This document shows positions 50,782-62,376 of a DNA stretch of 64,000 bases, one piece after another; positions within the stretch are counted from its first letter, which is position 1, and each line of letters opens with the position of its first letter. The translations under genes were made by a program, and so were the position numbers. Source of the DNA: Apostichopus japonicus (lineage: Eukaryota > Echinodermata > Holothuroidea > Aspidochirotida > Stichopodidae); the NCBI RefSeq assembly GCF_037975245.1, contig NC_092574.1, positions 2,823,001 through 2,887,000 on the forward strand. The letters are read 5' to 3'. The notes beneath the pieces were generated by a model. That model saw only the letters and a program-made list of their open reading frames with translations. It did not search any database and was not told the DNA's origin.

Positions 50782-51227
50782 TCTTGCGCTGTTGCAAATC
50801 GCTCGAAGCGCAGCAAGTATGCGTCGAGGTCTTCCTTCTCATCAAAGTGAGGCATTTTGGGCGTTGGGATTCTATTTGGCTCGCGGCTTGAAGTGGAGCT
50901 ACGGGAGGAATTCAAATCGGCATCGCCATTGCTATTTTGCTGCAACTCAGCTTGCTTTTCAAGCTTAGCCAATTCAAACATTCTTTGTTTTTCCGCCTCA
51001 GCCCTTTGCTTTTCCGCCTCAGCCCTTTGCTTTTCCGCCTCATCCCTTTGCTTTTCCGCCTCATCCCTTTGCTTTTCCGCCTCAGCCCTTTCTTTTTCCG
51101 CCTCAGCCCTTTCTTGTTGCCTTTCGTCACGAGCGATCTGCTGCTGTTCTTTGACGAAGTTTAAGAGTTCGCCACCCGTAAGACCCATTTTAGCCCCCAA
51201 CTCAGTTAATTCTCTAATATCCATCAT
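50751..51227 (-). CDS. gag: Gag N-terminal part (frame-broken)
   Basis: 158 codons from ATG at 51227. The N terminus (MDIRELTELGAKMGLTGGELLNFVKEQQ) is a helix with a small SAP-like look common in gypsy gag proteins. A run of charged heptads follows (EAEKQR type, about residues 37-85) that should form a coiled coil. The stretch around RIPTPKMPHFDEKEDLDAYLLRFERFA then begins the capsid-like region. The frame ends at a TGA near 50751, where gag obviously continues in the 50781-48100 frame. A net single-base change close to 50755 accounts for this. In the intact family gag and pol are probably one frame. Confidence 0.85.
   Translation of the reverse strand: MMDIRELTELGAKMGLTGGELLNFVKEQQQIARDERQQERAEAEKERAEAEKQRDEAEKQRDEAEKQRAEAEKQRAEAEKQRMFELAKLEKQAELQQNSNGDADLNSSRSSTSSREPNRIPTPKMPHFDEKEDLDAYLLRFERFATAQEWPEEQWALN
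50985..51118 (-). repeat. 21-bp coding minisatellite in gag
   Basis: About six tandem copies of a 21-bp unit (plus strand TTTGCTTTTCCGCCTCAGCCC) encode the EAEKQRA/EAEKQRD heptads. Unit length is a multiple of three, so copy number can change without breaking the frame. Confidence 0.85.
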
Positions 51228-51429
51228 TCAGTCAGGCAAACACATGTACCAATAACAATATATCAAATATATATGGTTTCAGAAACTTCTCAGTTTGTAA
51301 GTCACTTCGGGATATACTCCTTTCTGGTGTTTTACACTTTTCCCGTTTTGTTTCTATCTTTTTAAACACTTCCCCGGTTTGTTTCTATCTTTTAAACAAT
51401 TCCCGTTTTGTTTCTACCTTTTAAACAAT
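51228..51429 (-). other. 5' leader of the Gmr1-like element with 29-bp repeats
   Basis: Untranslated stretch between primer-binding site and gag ATG. About three copies of a 29-30-bp repeat (TTCCCGTTTTGTTTCTATC followed by TTTTAAACA) lie at about 51340-51429. The start of a fourth copy merges with the primer-binding site. Confidence 0.65.
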
Positions 51430-51446
51430 TCCCGGATAAGCCCCCA
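51430..51446 (-). promoter_or_regulatory. Primer-binding site, probably tRNA-Pro
   Basis: On the minus strand TGGGGGCTTATCCGGGA begins five bases after the 5' LTR. Its complement, TCCCGGATAAGCCCCCA, ends in CCA and resembles the 3' end of animal tRNA-Pro as I recall it, with two mismatches. The assignment to Pro is from memory. Confidence 0.65.
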
Positions 51447-51451
51447 TTAAT

Positions 51452-52440
51452 TGTCACAACTTCCGTGGGATAAAACAAAATGGCACCTTCTAGCGCCTCC
51501 TCTGTTGCGACCCCGGGTTTTTCCTTTGGCCTTCAAGGCCGATAAAAATAAAAGTTTTAGATAGATTCAGGGAAGTAAACTCAAAGGACCAAAAGACTAC
51601 TGAGATGTTTCTGAAAGTTAACAAAACGATATATTTACAATGATACGATCTCTACTGATTTGTACAAGGATTATTGGTACTAGAAATTTGGAATATTACA
51701 GACAGATTTTACAATATTATACGGCCGTTAAATTTTTAAAAGATTACTTAACTTATCTTACGCGGCGCGTGCCGGCTCTCGGTTCCTTTCGTAGCTGTTC
51801 TGACCTCCTTGCGTCACCAACAACGATGTCGGGATTAGGCTCCCTCGTAGGCTGGTATCCCGTGACTTGGTCAGGAGCAAAACCGTTCCCCGCTGGTCCA
51901 ATTCGACTCAACGTTTGTATCCCAAGGATGGCTTCCTCCTGGGTGAACTCCGAAAAACTCTGCCGAAGTCACGCCTGTCCCGGTTAAACGACGCACCAAT
52001 CTAATAAACAAACAGTCCACCGGTTCCTCCGTCCGTCCTCTCGATTATTCTTTTATCTCAGATGAATTTCTTTTTACAATAGATCGGAAAACTCTGAACT
52101 AAACTCCTCATCACCGAAAATATCTCTTCTTATATATAGCCGGGTTTAATCTCCCGAAAGTTCTTTTCCCGGAATCCTGACGGAAAAACATCGAGAATCA
52201 TCCATGTCTCGAAGATACGACTGATAGTTCAACGTTCATTGGTCGACGATATCCGGTCACCTGCTAAAAATAACTTCCCGTATGGTCTGGGAATTTGTAC
52301 TCGCTAATACCGAATAGCGCCATCATTTCTCGACGCTTCCAGAAAAAACGCACAAGTTGTCAGTCACGACGAGTGACCTACTTATCACCCTGACCAGCAT
52401 ATACTGAATACACGTACAATGAATAAAGTCGTTCGTGACA
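51452..52440 (-). repeat. Right LTR (5' LTR in the element's sense)
   Basis: A 989-bp copy almost identical to 32973-33961. A TATA-like stretch in minus-strand sense lies at 52130-52139, about 300 bp into the LTR, and is a candidate core promoter. The 115-codon plus-strand frame recurs at 51640-51987. Confidence 0.95.
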
Positions 52441-52445
52441 GTACC
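52441..52445. repeat. Right target-site duplication GTACC
   Basis: Matches 32968-32972. The satellite resumes here in the same phase: joining the two flanks through one GTACC gives the same arrangement as the uninterrupted paralogous stretch at 28981-29100. Confidence 0.92.
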
Positions 52446-54089
52446 GAACATTCGATAGTTCGATTGTTCGGTACCGCACATTCGATTGATCGGTTCCGCC
52501 TATTCGATTGTTAGGTACAGCAAATTCGATTGTTCGGTACCGCACATTATATTGTTTGGTACAGCACATTCGATTGTTCGGTACCGCAAATTCGATTTAT
52601 CTGTACCGCACTTTATATTGATCGGTACCACACATTTGTTTTATCGGTATCGCACATTCGTTTTATCGGTACCGCACATTCTATTGATCGATACCGCACA
52701 TTCTATTGATCGGTAGCGAACATTCTTTTGATCGGTACCGCACATTCGATTTATCGGTACCGCACATTATATTGATCGGTACAACACATTTGTTTTATCG
52801 GTATCGCACATTCTATTGTTCGGTTGTTCGGAACCGCACATTCGATTTATCGGTTCCGCTCATTCGATTGTTCGGTACAGCACATTCTATTGATCGGTAC
52901 CGAACATTCGATTGTTCGATTATTTGGTACCGCACATTCCATTGATTGGTACCGCACATTCGATTTATCATTACCGCATATTATATTGTTCGGTACAGCA
53001 CATTCGATTGTTCGGTACAGCACATTCGATTTATCGGTACCGCACATTATATTGATCGGTACCACACATTTGTTTTATCGGTATCGCACATTCGATTGTT
53101 CGGAACCGCACATTCGATTTATCGATACCGCTCATTCCATTGGTCGGTACCGCACATTCGTTTTATCGGTACCGCACATTCGATTAATCGGTACCGCACA
53201 TTCGATTTATCGATACCGCACATTCGTTCAATCGGTACCGCACATTCGTTTTATTGGTACCGCACATTCTATTTATCGGCACCCCACATTCTTTTGATCG
53301 GTACCGCACATTCTATTTATCGATACCGAACATTCTATTGTTCGGAACCGCACATTCGATTTATCGGTTCCGCTCATTCGATTGTTCGGTACAGCACATT
53401 ATATTGATCGGTACCGAACATTCAATTGTTCGATTATTCGGTACCGCACATTCCATTGATTGGTACAGCACGTTCGATTTATAATTACCGCATATTATAT
53501 TGTTCGGTACAGCATATTCGATTGTTCGGTACAGCACATTCGATTTATCGGTACCGCACATTATATTCATCGGTACCACACATTTGTTTTATCGGTATCG
53601 CACATTCGATTGTTCGGAACCGCACATTCGATTGATCGGTACCGCACATTATATTGATCGGTACCACACATTTTTTTTATCGGTATCGCACATTCTATTG
53701 TTCGGAACCGCAAATTATATTGTTTGGTAGAGCACATTCGATTGTTGGGTACCGCACATTCGATTTATCTGTACCGCACTTTATATTGATCGGTACCACA
53801 CATTTGTTTTATCGGTATCGCACATTCGTTTTATCGGTACCGCACATTCGATTGATCGGTACCGCACATTTGATTGTCGGTACCGCACATTCGTTCAATA
53901 GGTACCGCACATTCGATTGATCGGTACCGTACATTCGATTTATCGGCACCCCACATTCGATTGATCGATGCCGCACATTCGTTCAATCGGTACCGCACAT
54001 TCGTTTTATCGGTACCGCAGATTCTGTTGATCGGTACCGCACATTCTATTGATCTATACCGCACATTCGATTGATCGGTACCGAACATT

Positions 54090-55340
54090 CTATTGATCGG
54101 TACCGATCATTCGATTTATCGGTACCGCACATTCGTTTGTTCGGGACCGCACATTCGATTTATAGGTTCCGCTCATTCGATTGTTCGGTACCGCACATTC
54201 TATTGATCGGTACCGAACATTCGATTGTTCGGTACCGCACATTCGATTGATCGGTACCGCCCATTCGATTGTTAGGTACAGCACATTCGATTGTTCGGTA
54301 CCGCACATTATATTGTTTGGTACAGCACATTCGATTGTTCGGTACCGCAAATTCGATTTATCTGTACCGCACTTTATATTGATCGGTACCACACATTTGT
54401 TTTATCGGTATCGCACATTCGATTGTTCGATTGTTCGGAACCGCACATTCGATTTATCGATACCGCACATTCGATTGATCAATACCGCACATTCGTTTTA
54501 TCGGTACCGCACATTCGATTAATCGGTACCGCACATTCGTTTTATCGATACCGCACATTCCTTCAATCGGTACCGCACATTCGTGTTATTGGTACCGCAC
54601 ATTCTATTTATCGGTATCGCACATTCTTTTGATCGGTACCGCACATTCTATTGATCGGTACCGCACATTCTATTGATCGGTACCGCACATTCGATTGATC
54701 GGTACCGAACATTCTATTGATCGGTACCGATCATTCGATTTATCGGTACCGCACATTCGTTTGTTCGGGACCGCACATTCGATTTATAGGTTCCGCTCAT
54801 TCGATTGTTCGGTACCGCACATTCTATTGATCGGTACCGAACATTCGATTGTTCGGTACCGCACATTCGATTGATCGGTACCGCCCATTCGATTGTTAGG
54901 TACAGCACATTCGATTGTTCGGTACCGCACATTATATTGTTTGGTACAGCACATTCGATTGTTCGGTACCGCAAATTCGATTTATCTGTACCGCACTTTA
55001 TATTGATCGGTACCACACATTTGTTTTATCGGTATCGCACATTCGATTGTTCGATTGTTCGGAACCGCACATTCGATTTATCGATACCGCACATTCGATT
55101 GATCAATACCGCACATTCGTTTTATCGGTACCGCACATTCGATTAATCGGTACCGCACATTCGTTTAATCGATACCGCACATTCCTTCAATCGGTACCGC
55201 ACATTCGTGTTATTGGTACCGCACATTCTATTTATCGGTATCGCACATTCTTTTGATCGGTACCGCACATTCTATTGATCGGTACCGCACATTCTATTGA
55301 TCGGTACAGCACATTCGATTGATCGGTACAGCACATTCGA
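54090..55340. repeat. 624-bp higher-order repeat, first pair
   Basis: The block starting near 54090 recurs 624 bp later near 54714 with almost no change (one visible difference is CGTTTTATCG versus CGTTTAATCG near 54537/55161). The same pair is found again at 59324/59948 and 61011/61635. Confidence 0.88.
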
Positions 55341-55582
55341 TTTATCGGTACCGCACATTATATTGATCGGTACCACACATTTGTTTTATCGGTATCGCAC
55401 ATTCGATTGTTCGGAACCGCACATTCGATTGATCGATACCGCAAATTCGATTGATCGGTACCGCACATTCGATTTATCGATACCGCACATTCGTTCAATC
55501 GGTACCGCACATTCGTTTTATTGGTACCGCACATTCTATTTATCGGCATCGCACATTCTTTTGATCGGTACCGCACATTCTA

Positions 55583-56640
55583 TTGATCGATACCGAACAT
55601 CCTATTGTTCGGAACCGCACATTCGATTTATCGGTTCCGCTCATTATATTGATCGGTACCACACATTTATTTTATCGGTATCGGACATTCAATTGTTCGG
55701 AACCGCACATTCGCTTTATCGGTTCCGCCCATTCGATTGTTAGGTACAGCACATTCGATTGTTCGGTACCGCACATTATATTGTTTGTTACAGCACATTC
55801 GATTGTTCGGTACCGCAAATTCGATTTATCTGTACCGCACTTTATATTGATCGGTACCACACATTCGTTTTATCGGTATCGCACATTCGATTGATCGGTA
55901 CCGCACATTCTATTGATCGATACCGATCATTCTATTGTTCGGAACCGCACATTCGATTGATCGGTTCCGCTCATTTGCTTGTTCGGTACAGCACATTCTA
56001 TTGATCGGTACCGAACATGCAATTGTTCGATTGTTCGGTACCGCACATTCCATTGATTGGTACCGCACATTCGATTTATCATTACCGCATATTATATTGT
56101 TCGGTACAGCATATTCGATTGTTCGGTACAGCACATTCGATTTATCGGTACCGCACATTATATTGATCGGTACCACATTTGTTTTAACGGTATCGCACAT
56201 TCGATTGTTCGGAACCGCACATTCGATATATCGATACCGCACATTCGATTGATCGGTACCGCACATTCGTTTTATCGGTACCGCACATTCGATTAATCGG
56301 TACCGCACATTCTATTTATCGATACCGCACATTCGTTCAATCGGTACCGCACATTCGTTTTATTGGTACCGCACATTCTATTTATCGGCACCGCACATTC
56401 TTTTGATCGGACCGCATATTCTATTGATCGGTACCGAACATTCTATTGATCGGTACCGCACATTCAAATTATCGGTACCGCACATTATATTGATTGGTAC
56501 CACACATTTGTTTTATCGGTATCGCACATTCGATTGTTCGGAAACGCACATTCGATTGTTCAGTACCGAACATTCGATTTATTGGTACCTCACATTCGAT
56601 TGATCGGTACCTCACATTCGATTGTTCAATTTTTCGGTAC
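55583..56640. repeat. Segment repeated at the window's right end
   Basis: Sequence from about 55583-55890 recurs at 62482-62790 (offset 6,899 bp), and 55910-56640 recurs at 63278-64000 (offset 7,368 bp). About 470 bp of extra units separate the two parts in the right copy. The duplicated segment runs off the window. Confidence 0.82.
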
Positions 56641-59002
56641 CGCACATTCGATTGATCGGAACCGCACATTCGATTGATCGGTACAGAACAATCGATTGTT
56701 CGTTACCGCACAATCGACTGATCGGTATCGAATATTCGATTGTTCGATTGTTCGGTACCGCACAATCGATTGTTCGGTGTCGCACACACGATTGATCGGT
56801 ACCGCACATTCGATTTATCGGTTTATCGGTACCGAACATTCGATTGTTCGATTGTTCGGTACCGCACAATCGATTGATCGGTACCGCACATTCGATTTAT
56901 CGTTACCGCACATTCGTTTTATCGGTACCGCACATTCGATTGATCGGTACCGCACATTCTATTGATCGGTACCGCACATTCTGTTGATCGGTACCGCACA
57001 TTCGATTTATCGGTACCGCACATTCGATTGTTCAATTGTTCGGAACCGCACATTCGATTTATCGGTTCCGCTCATTCGATTGTTCCGTACCGCACATTAT
57101 ATTGATCGGTATCGCACATTCGATTGATCGGTGCCGTACATTCTATTTATCGGTACCTCACATTCGATTGTTCAATTGTTCGGCACCGCACATTCGATTT
57201 ATCTGTACCGCACATTATATTGATCGGTATCGCACATTCGATTGATCGGTGCCGTACATTCTATTTATCGGTACCGCACATTCGATTTATCGATACCGCA
57301 CATTCGTTCAATCGGTACCGCACATTCGTTCAATCGGTACCGCACATTCTATTTATCGGTACCGCACATTCTATTGATCGGTACCACACATTCTATTGAT
57401 CGGTACCGAACATTCTATTTATCGGTACCGCACAATTGATTGATCGGTACCGCACATTCGATTTATCGATACCGCACATTCGTTCAATAGGTACCGCACA
57501 TTCGACTGATCGGTACCGCACGTTCGGTTTATGGGTACCGCACATTCTATTGATCGATACAACACATTTGTTTCGTCGGTATCGCACATTCGATTGTTCG
57601 ATTGTTCGGAATCGCACATTCCATTAATCGGTACCGCTCATTCGATTGTTCGGTACCGCACATTCGTTTTATTGGTACCGCACATTCTATTTATCGGTAC
57701 CGAACATTCTATTGATCGGTACCGCACATTCTATTAATCGTTACTGCACATTATATTGCCCGGTACCGCTCATTCTATTCATCGCGGTACCTCACATTCT
57801 ATTGATCGGTACCGCACATTCGATTTATCGGTACCGAACATTCTATTGATCGGTACCGCACATTCGATTGATCGGTACCTCACATTCGACTGATAGGTAC
57901 CGTGCTTTCGATTTATCGGTACCGCACATTCGTTTTATCGGTACCGCACATTCTATTTATCGGTACCGCACATTCTATCGATCGGTACCACACATTCTAT
58001 TGATCGGTACCGAACATTCTATTGATTGGTACCGCACCATCGATTGATCGGTACCGCACATTCGATTTATCAATACCGGACATTCGTTCAATAGGTACCG
58101 CACATTCGTTTCATCGGTACCGCACGTTCGATTTATGGGTACCACACATTCTATTGATCGATACAACACATTTGTTTCATCGGTATCGCACATTCGATTG
58201 TTCGATTGTTCGGAACCGCATATTCGATTTATCGGTTCCGCTCATTCGATTGTTCGGTACCGCACATTCTATTGATCGGTATCGAACATTCGATTGTTCG
58301 ATTGTTCGGTACCGCACATTCGATTGATCGATACTGCACATTCGTTTGATCGGTACCGCACATTATATTGTTCGGTACAGCACATTCGATTGTTCGGTAC
58401 CGCACACTCGATATCGGTACCGCACATTATATTGATCGGTACCACACATTTGTTTTATCGATACCGCACATTCGTTCAATCGGTACCGCACATTCTATTT
58501 ATCGGTACCGAACATTCGATTGATCGGTACCGCACATTCTAAGAATCGTTACCGCACATTATATTGACCGGTACCGCTCATTCTATTCATCGCGGTACCT
58601 CACATTCTATTGATCGGTACCGCACATTCGATTGTTCGGTACCGAACATTCTATTGATCGGTACCGCACATTCGATTGATCGGTACCTCACATTCGACTG
58701 ATAGGCCGTGCTTTCGATTTATCGGTACCGCACATTCGTTTGTTCGGTACAGCACATTCCATTTATCGGTACCGCACATTTGTTTTATCGGTACCTCAAA
58801 TTCCATTTATCGGTACCGCACATTCTATTGATCGGTATTGAACATTCGATTGTTCAATTTTTCGGTAGCGCACAATCTATTGATCAGTAGCGCACATTCG
58901 ATTGATCGGTACAGCACAATCGATTTTTCGGTACCGAACAATCGATTGATCGGTACCGAACATTCGATTGTTCAATTGTTCGGTACCGCACATTCGATTG
59001 AT

Positions 59003-62000
59003 CGGTACCGCACATTCGATTGATCGGTACCACACAATCGATTGTTCGGTACATCACAATCGATTGATCAGTACCGTACATTCTATTGATTGGTACCGAA
59101 CATTCTATTGATCGGTACCGCACATTCGATTTATCGGTACCGCACATTATATTGATCGATACCGCACATTCGATTGATCGGTACCGCACATTTGATTGTC
59201 GGTACCGCACATTCGTTCAATCGGTACCGCACATTCGTTTTATCGGTACCGCAGATTCTGTTGATCGGTACCGCACATTCTATTGATCTATACCGCACAT
59301 TCGATTGATCGGTACCGAACATTCTATTGATCGGTACCGATCATTCGATTTATCGGTACCGCACATTCGTTTGTTCGGGACCGCACATTCGATTTATAGG
59401 TTCCGCTCATTCGATTGTTCGGTACCGCACATTCTATTGATCGGTACCGAACATTCGATTGTTCGGTACCGCACATTCGATTGATCGGTACCGCCCATTC
59501 GATTGTTAGGTACAGCACATTCGATTGTTCGGTACCGCACATTATATTGTTTGGTACAGCACATTCGATTGTTCGGTACCGCAAATTCGATTTATCTGTA
59601 CCGCACTTTATATTGATCGGTACCACACATTTGTTTTATCGGTATCGCACATTCGATTGTTCGATTGTTCGGAACCGCACATTCGATTTATCGATACCGC
59701 ACATTCGATTGATCAATACCGCACATTCGTTTTATCGGTACCGCACATTCGATTAATCGGTACCGCACATTCGTTTTATCGATACCGCACATTCCTTCAA
59801 TCGGTACCGCACATTCGTGTTATTGGTACCGCACATTCTATTTATCGGTATCGCACATTCTTTTGATCGGTACCGCACATTCTATTGATCGGTACCGCAC
59901 ATTCTATTGATCGGTACCGCACATTCGATTGATCGGTACCGAACATTCTATTGATCGGTACCGATCATTCGATTTATCGGTACCGCACATTCGTTTGTTC
60001 GGGACCGCACATTCGATTTATAGGTTCCGCTCATTCGATTGTTCGGTACCGCACATTCTATTGATCGGTACCGAACATTCGATTGTTCGGTACCGCACAT
60101 TCGATTGATCGGTACCGCCCATTCGATTGTTAGGTACAGCACATTCGATTGTTCGGTACCGCACATTATATTGTTTGGTACAGCACATTCGATTGTTCGG
60201 TACCGCAAATTCGATTTATCTGTACCGCACTTTATATTGATCGGTACCACACATTTGTTTTATCGGTATCGCACATTCGATTGTTCGATTGTTCGGAACC
60301 GCACATTCGATTTATCGATACCGCACATTCGATTGATCAATACCGCACATTCGTTTTATCGGTACCGCACATTCGATTAATCGGTACCGCACATTCGTTT
60401 AATCGATACCGCACATTCCTTCAATCGGTACCGCACATTCGTGTTATTGGTACCGCACATTCTATTTATCGGTATCGCACATTCTTTTGATCGGTACCGC
60501 ACATTCTATTGATCGGTACCGCACATTCTATTGATCGGTACAGCACATTCGATTGATCGGTACAGCACATTCGATTTATCGGTACCGCACATTATATTGA
60601 TCGGTACCACACATTTGTTTTATCGGTATCGCACATTCGATTGTTCGGAACCGCACATTCGATTGATCGATACCGCAAATTCGATTGATCGGTACCGCAC
60701 ATTCGATTGATCGGTACCACACAATCGATTGTTCGGTACATCACAATCGATTGATCAGTACCGTACATTCTATTGATTGGTACCGAACATTCTATTGATC
60801 GGTACCGCACATTCGATTTATCGGTACCGCACATTATATTGATCGATACCGCACATTCGATTGATCGGTACCGCACATTTGATTGTCGGTACCGCACATT
60901 CGTTCAATCGGTACCGCACATTCGTTTTATCGGTACCGCAGATTCTGTTGATCGGTACCGCACATTCTATTGATCTATACCGCACATTCGATTGATCGGT
61001 ACCGAACATTCTATTGATCGGTACCGATCATTCGATTTATCGGTACCGCACATTCGTTTGTTCGGGACCGCACATTCGATTTATAGGTTCCGCTCATTCG
61101 ATTGTTCGGTACCGCACATTCTATTGATCGGTACCGAACATTCGATTGTTCGGTACCGCACATTCGATTGATCGGTACCGCCCATTCGATTGTTAGGTAC
61201 AGCACATTCGATTGTTCGGTACCGCACATTATATTGTTTGGTACAGCACATTCGATTGTTCGGTACCGCAAATTCGATTTATCTGTACCGCACTTTATAT
61301 TGATCGGTACCACACATTTGTTTTATCGGTATCGCACATTCGATTGTTCGATTGTTCGGAACCGCACATTCGATTTATCGATACCGCACATTCGATTGAT
61401 CAATACCGCACATTCGTTTTATCGGTACCGCACATTCGATTAATCGGTACCGCACATTCGTTTTATCGATACCGCACATTCCTTCAATCGGTACCGCACA
61501 TTCGTGTTATTGGTACCGCACATTCTATTTATCGGTATCGCACATTCTTTTGATCGGTACCGCACATTCTATTGATCGGTACCGCACATTCTATTGATCG
61601 GTACCGCACATTCGATTGATCGGTACCGAACATTCTATTGATCGGTACCGATCATTCGATTTATCGGTACCGCACATTCGTTTGTTCGGGACCGCACATT
61701 CGATTTATAGGTTCCGCTCATTCGATTGTTCGGTACCGCACATTCTATTGATCGGTACCGAACATTCGATTGTTCGGTACCGCACATTCGATTGATCGGT
61801 ACCGCCCATTCGATTGTTAGGTACAGCACATTCGATTGTTCGGTACCGCACATTATATTGTTTGGTACAGCACATTCGATTGTTCGGTACCGCAAATTCG
61901 ATTTATCTGTACCGCACTTTATATTGATCGGTACCACACATTTGTTTTATCGGTATCGCACATTCGATTGTTCGATTGTTCGGAACCGCACATTCGATTT

Positions 62001-62376
62001 ATCGATACCGCACATTCGATTGATCAATACCGCACATTCGTTTTATCGGTACCGCACATTCGATTAATCGGTACCGCACATTCGTTTAATCGATACCGCA
62101 CATTCCTTCAATCGGTACCGCACATTCGTGTTATTGGTACCGCACATTCTATTTATCGGTATCGCACATTCTTTTGATCGGTACCGCACATTCTATTGAT
62201 CGGTACCGCACATTCTATTGATCGGTACAGCACATTCGATTGATCGGTACAGCACATTCGATTTATCGGTACCGCACATTATATTGATCGGTACCACACA
62301 TTTGTTTTATCGGTATCGCACATTCGATTGTTCGGAACCGCACATTCGATTGATCGATACCGCAAATTCGATTGAT
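59003..62376. repeat. 1,687-bp higher-order repeat, two tandem copies, each containing a 624-bp pair
   Basis: The block at about 59003-60689 recurs at about 60690-62376 (offset 1,687 bp). Each copy contains two 624-bp subunits (59324 and 59948; 61011 and 61635). The nesting shows that duplication of the pair happened after the 624-bp duplication. I noticed no differences between copies in the stretches compared. Confidence 0.88.

Larger units (their letters stand above)
32973..52440 (-). mobile_element. Gmr1-like Ty3/gypsy LTR retrotransposon, interrupted by a CACTA element
   Basis: A complete LTR retrotransposon, 19,468 bp as it stands and about 7.05 kb without the nested transposon. It has two 989-bp LTRs, a GTACC target duplication, a primer-binding site beside the right LTR and a polypurine tract beside the left one. 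All coding runs on the minus strand. Domain order is gag, CCHC knuckle, aspartic protease, integrase, reverse transcriptase, RNase H. Placing integrase before reverse transcriptase is the Ty1/copia order, but the reverse transcriptase and integrase sequences are of gypsy type. That combination is the known hallmark of Gmr1-like elements. No envelope-like gene is seen. The LTRs differ at only one position that I noticed (33559 versus 52038), so insertion looks recent. Three frame breaks and the nested insertion make this copy unable to encode its own proteins as it stands. Confidence 0.92.
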
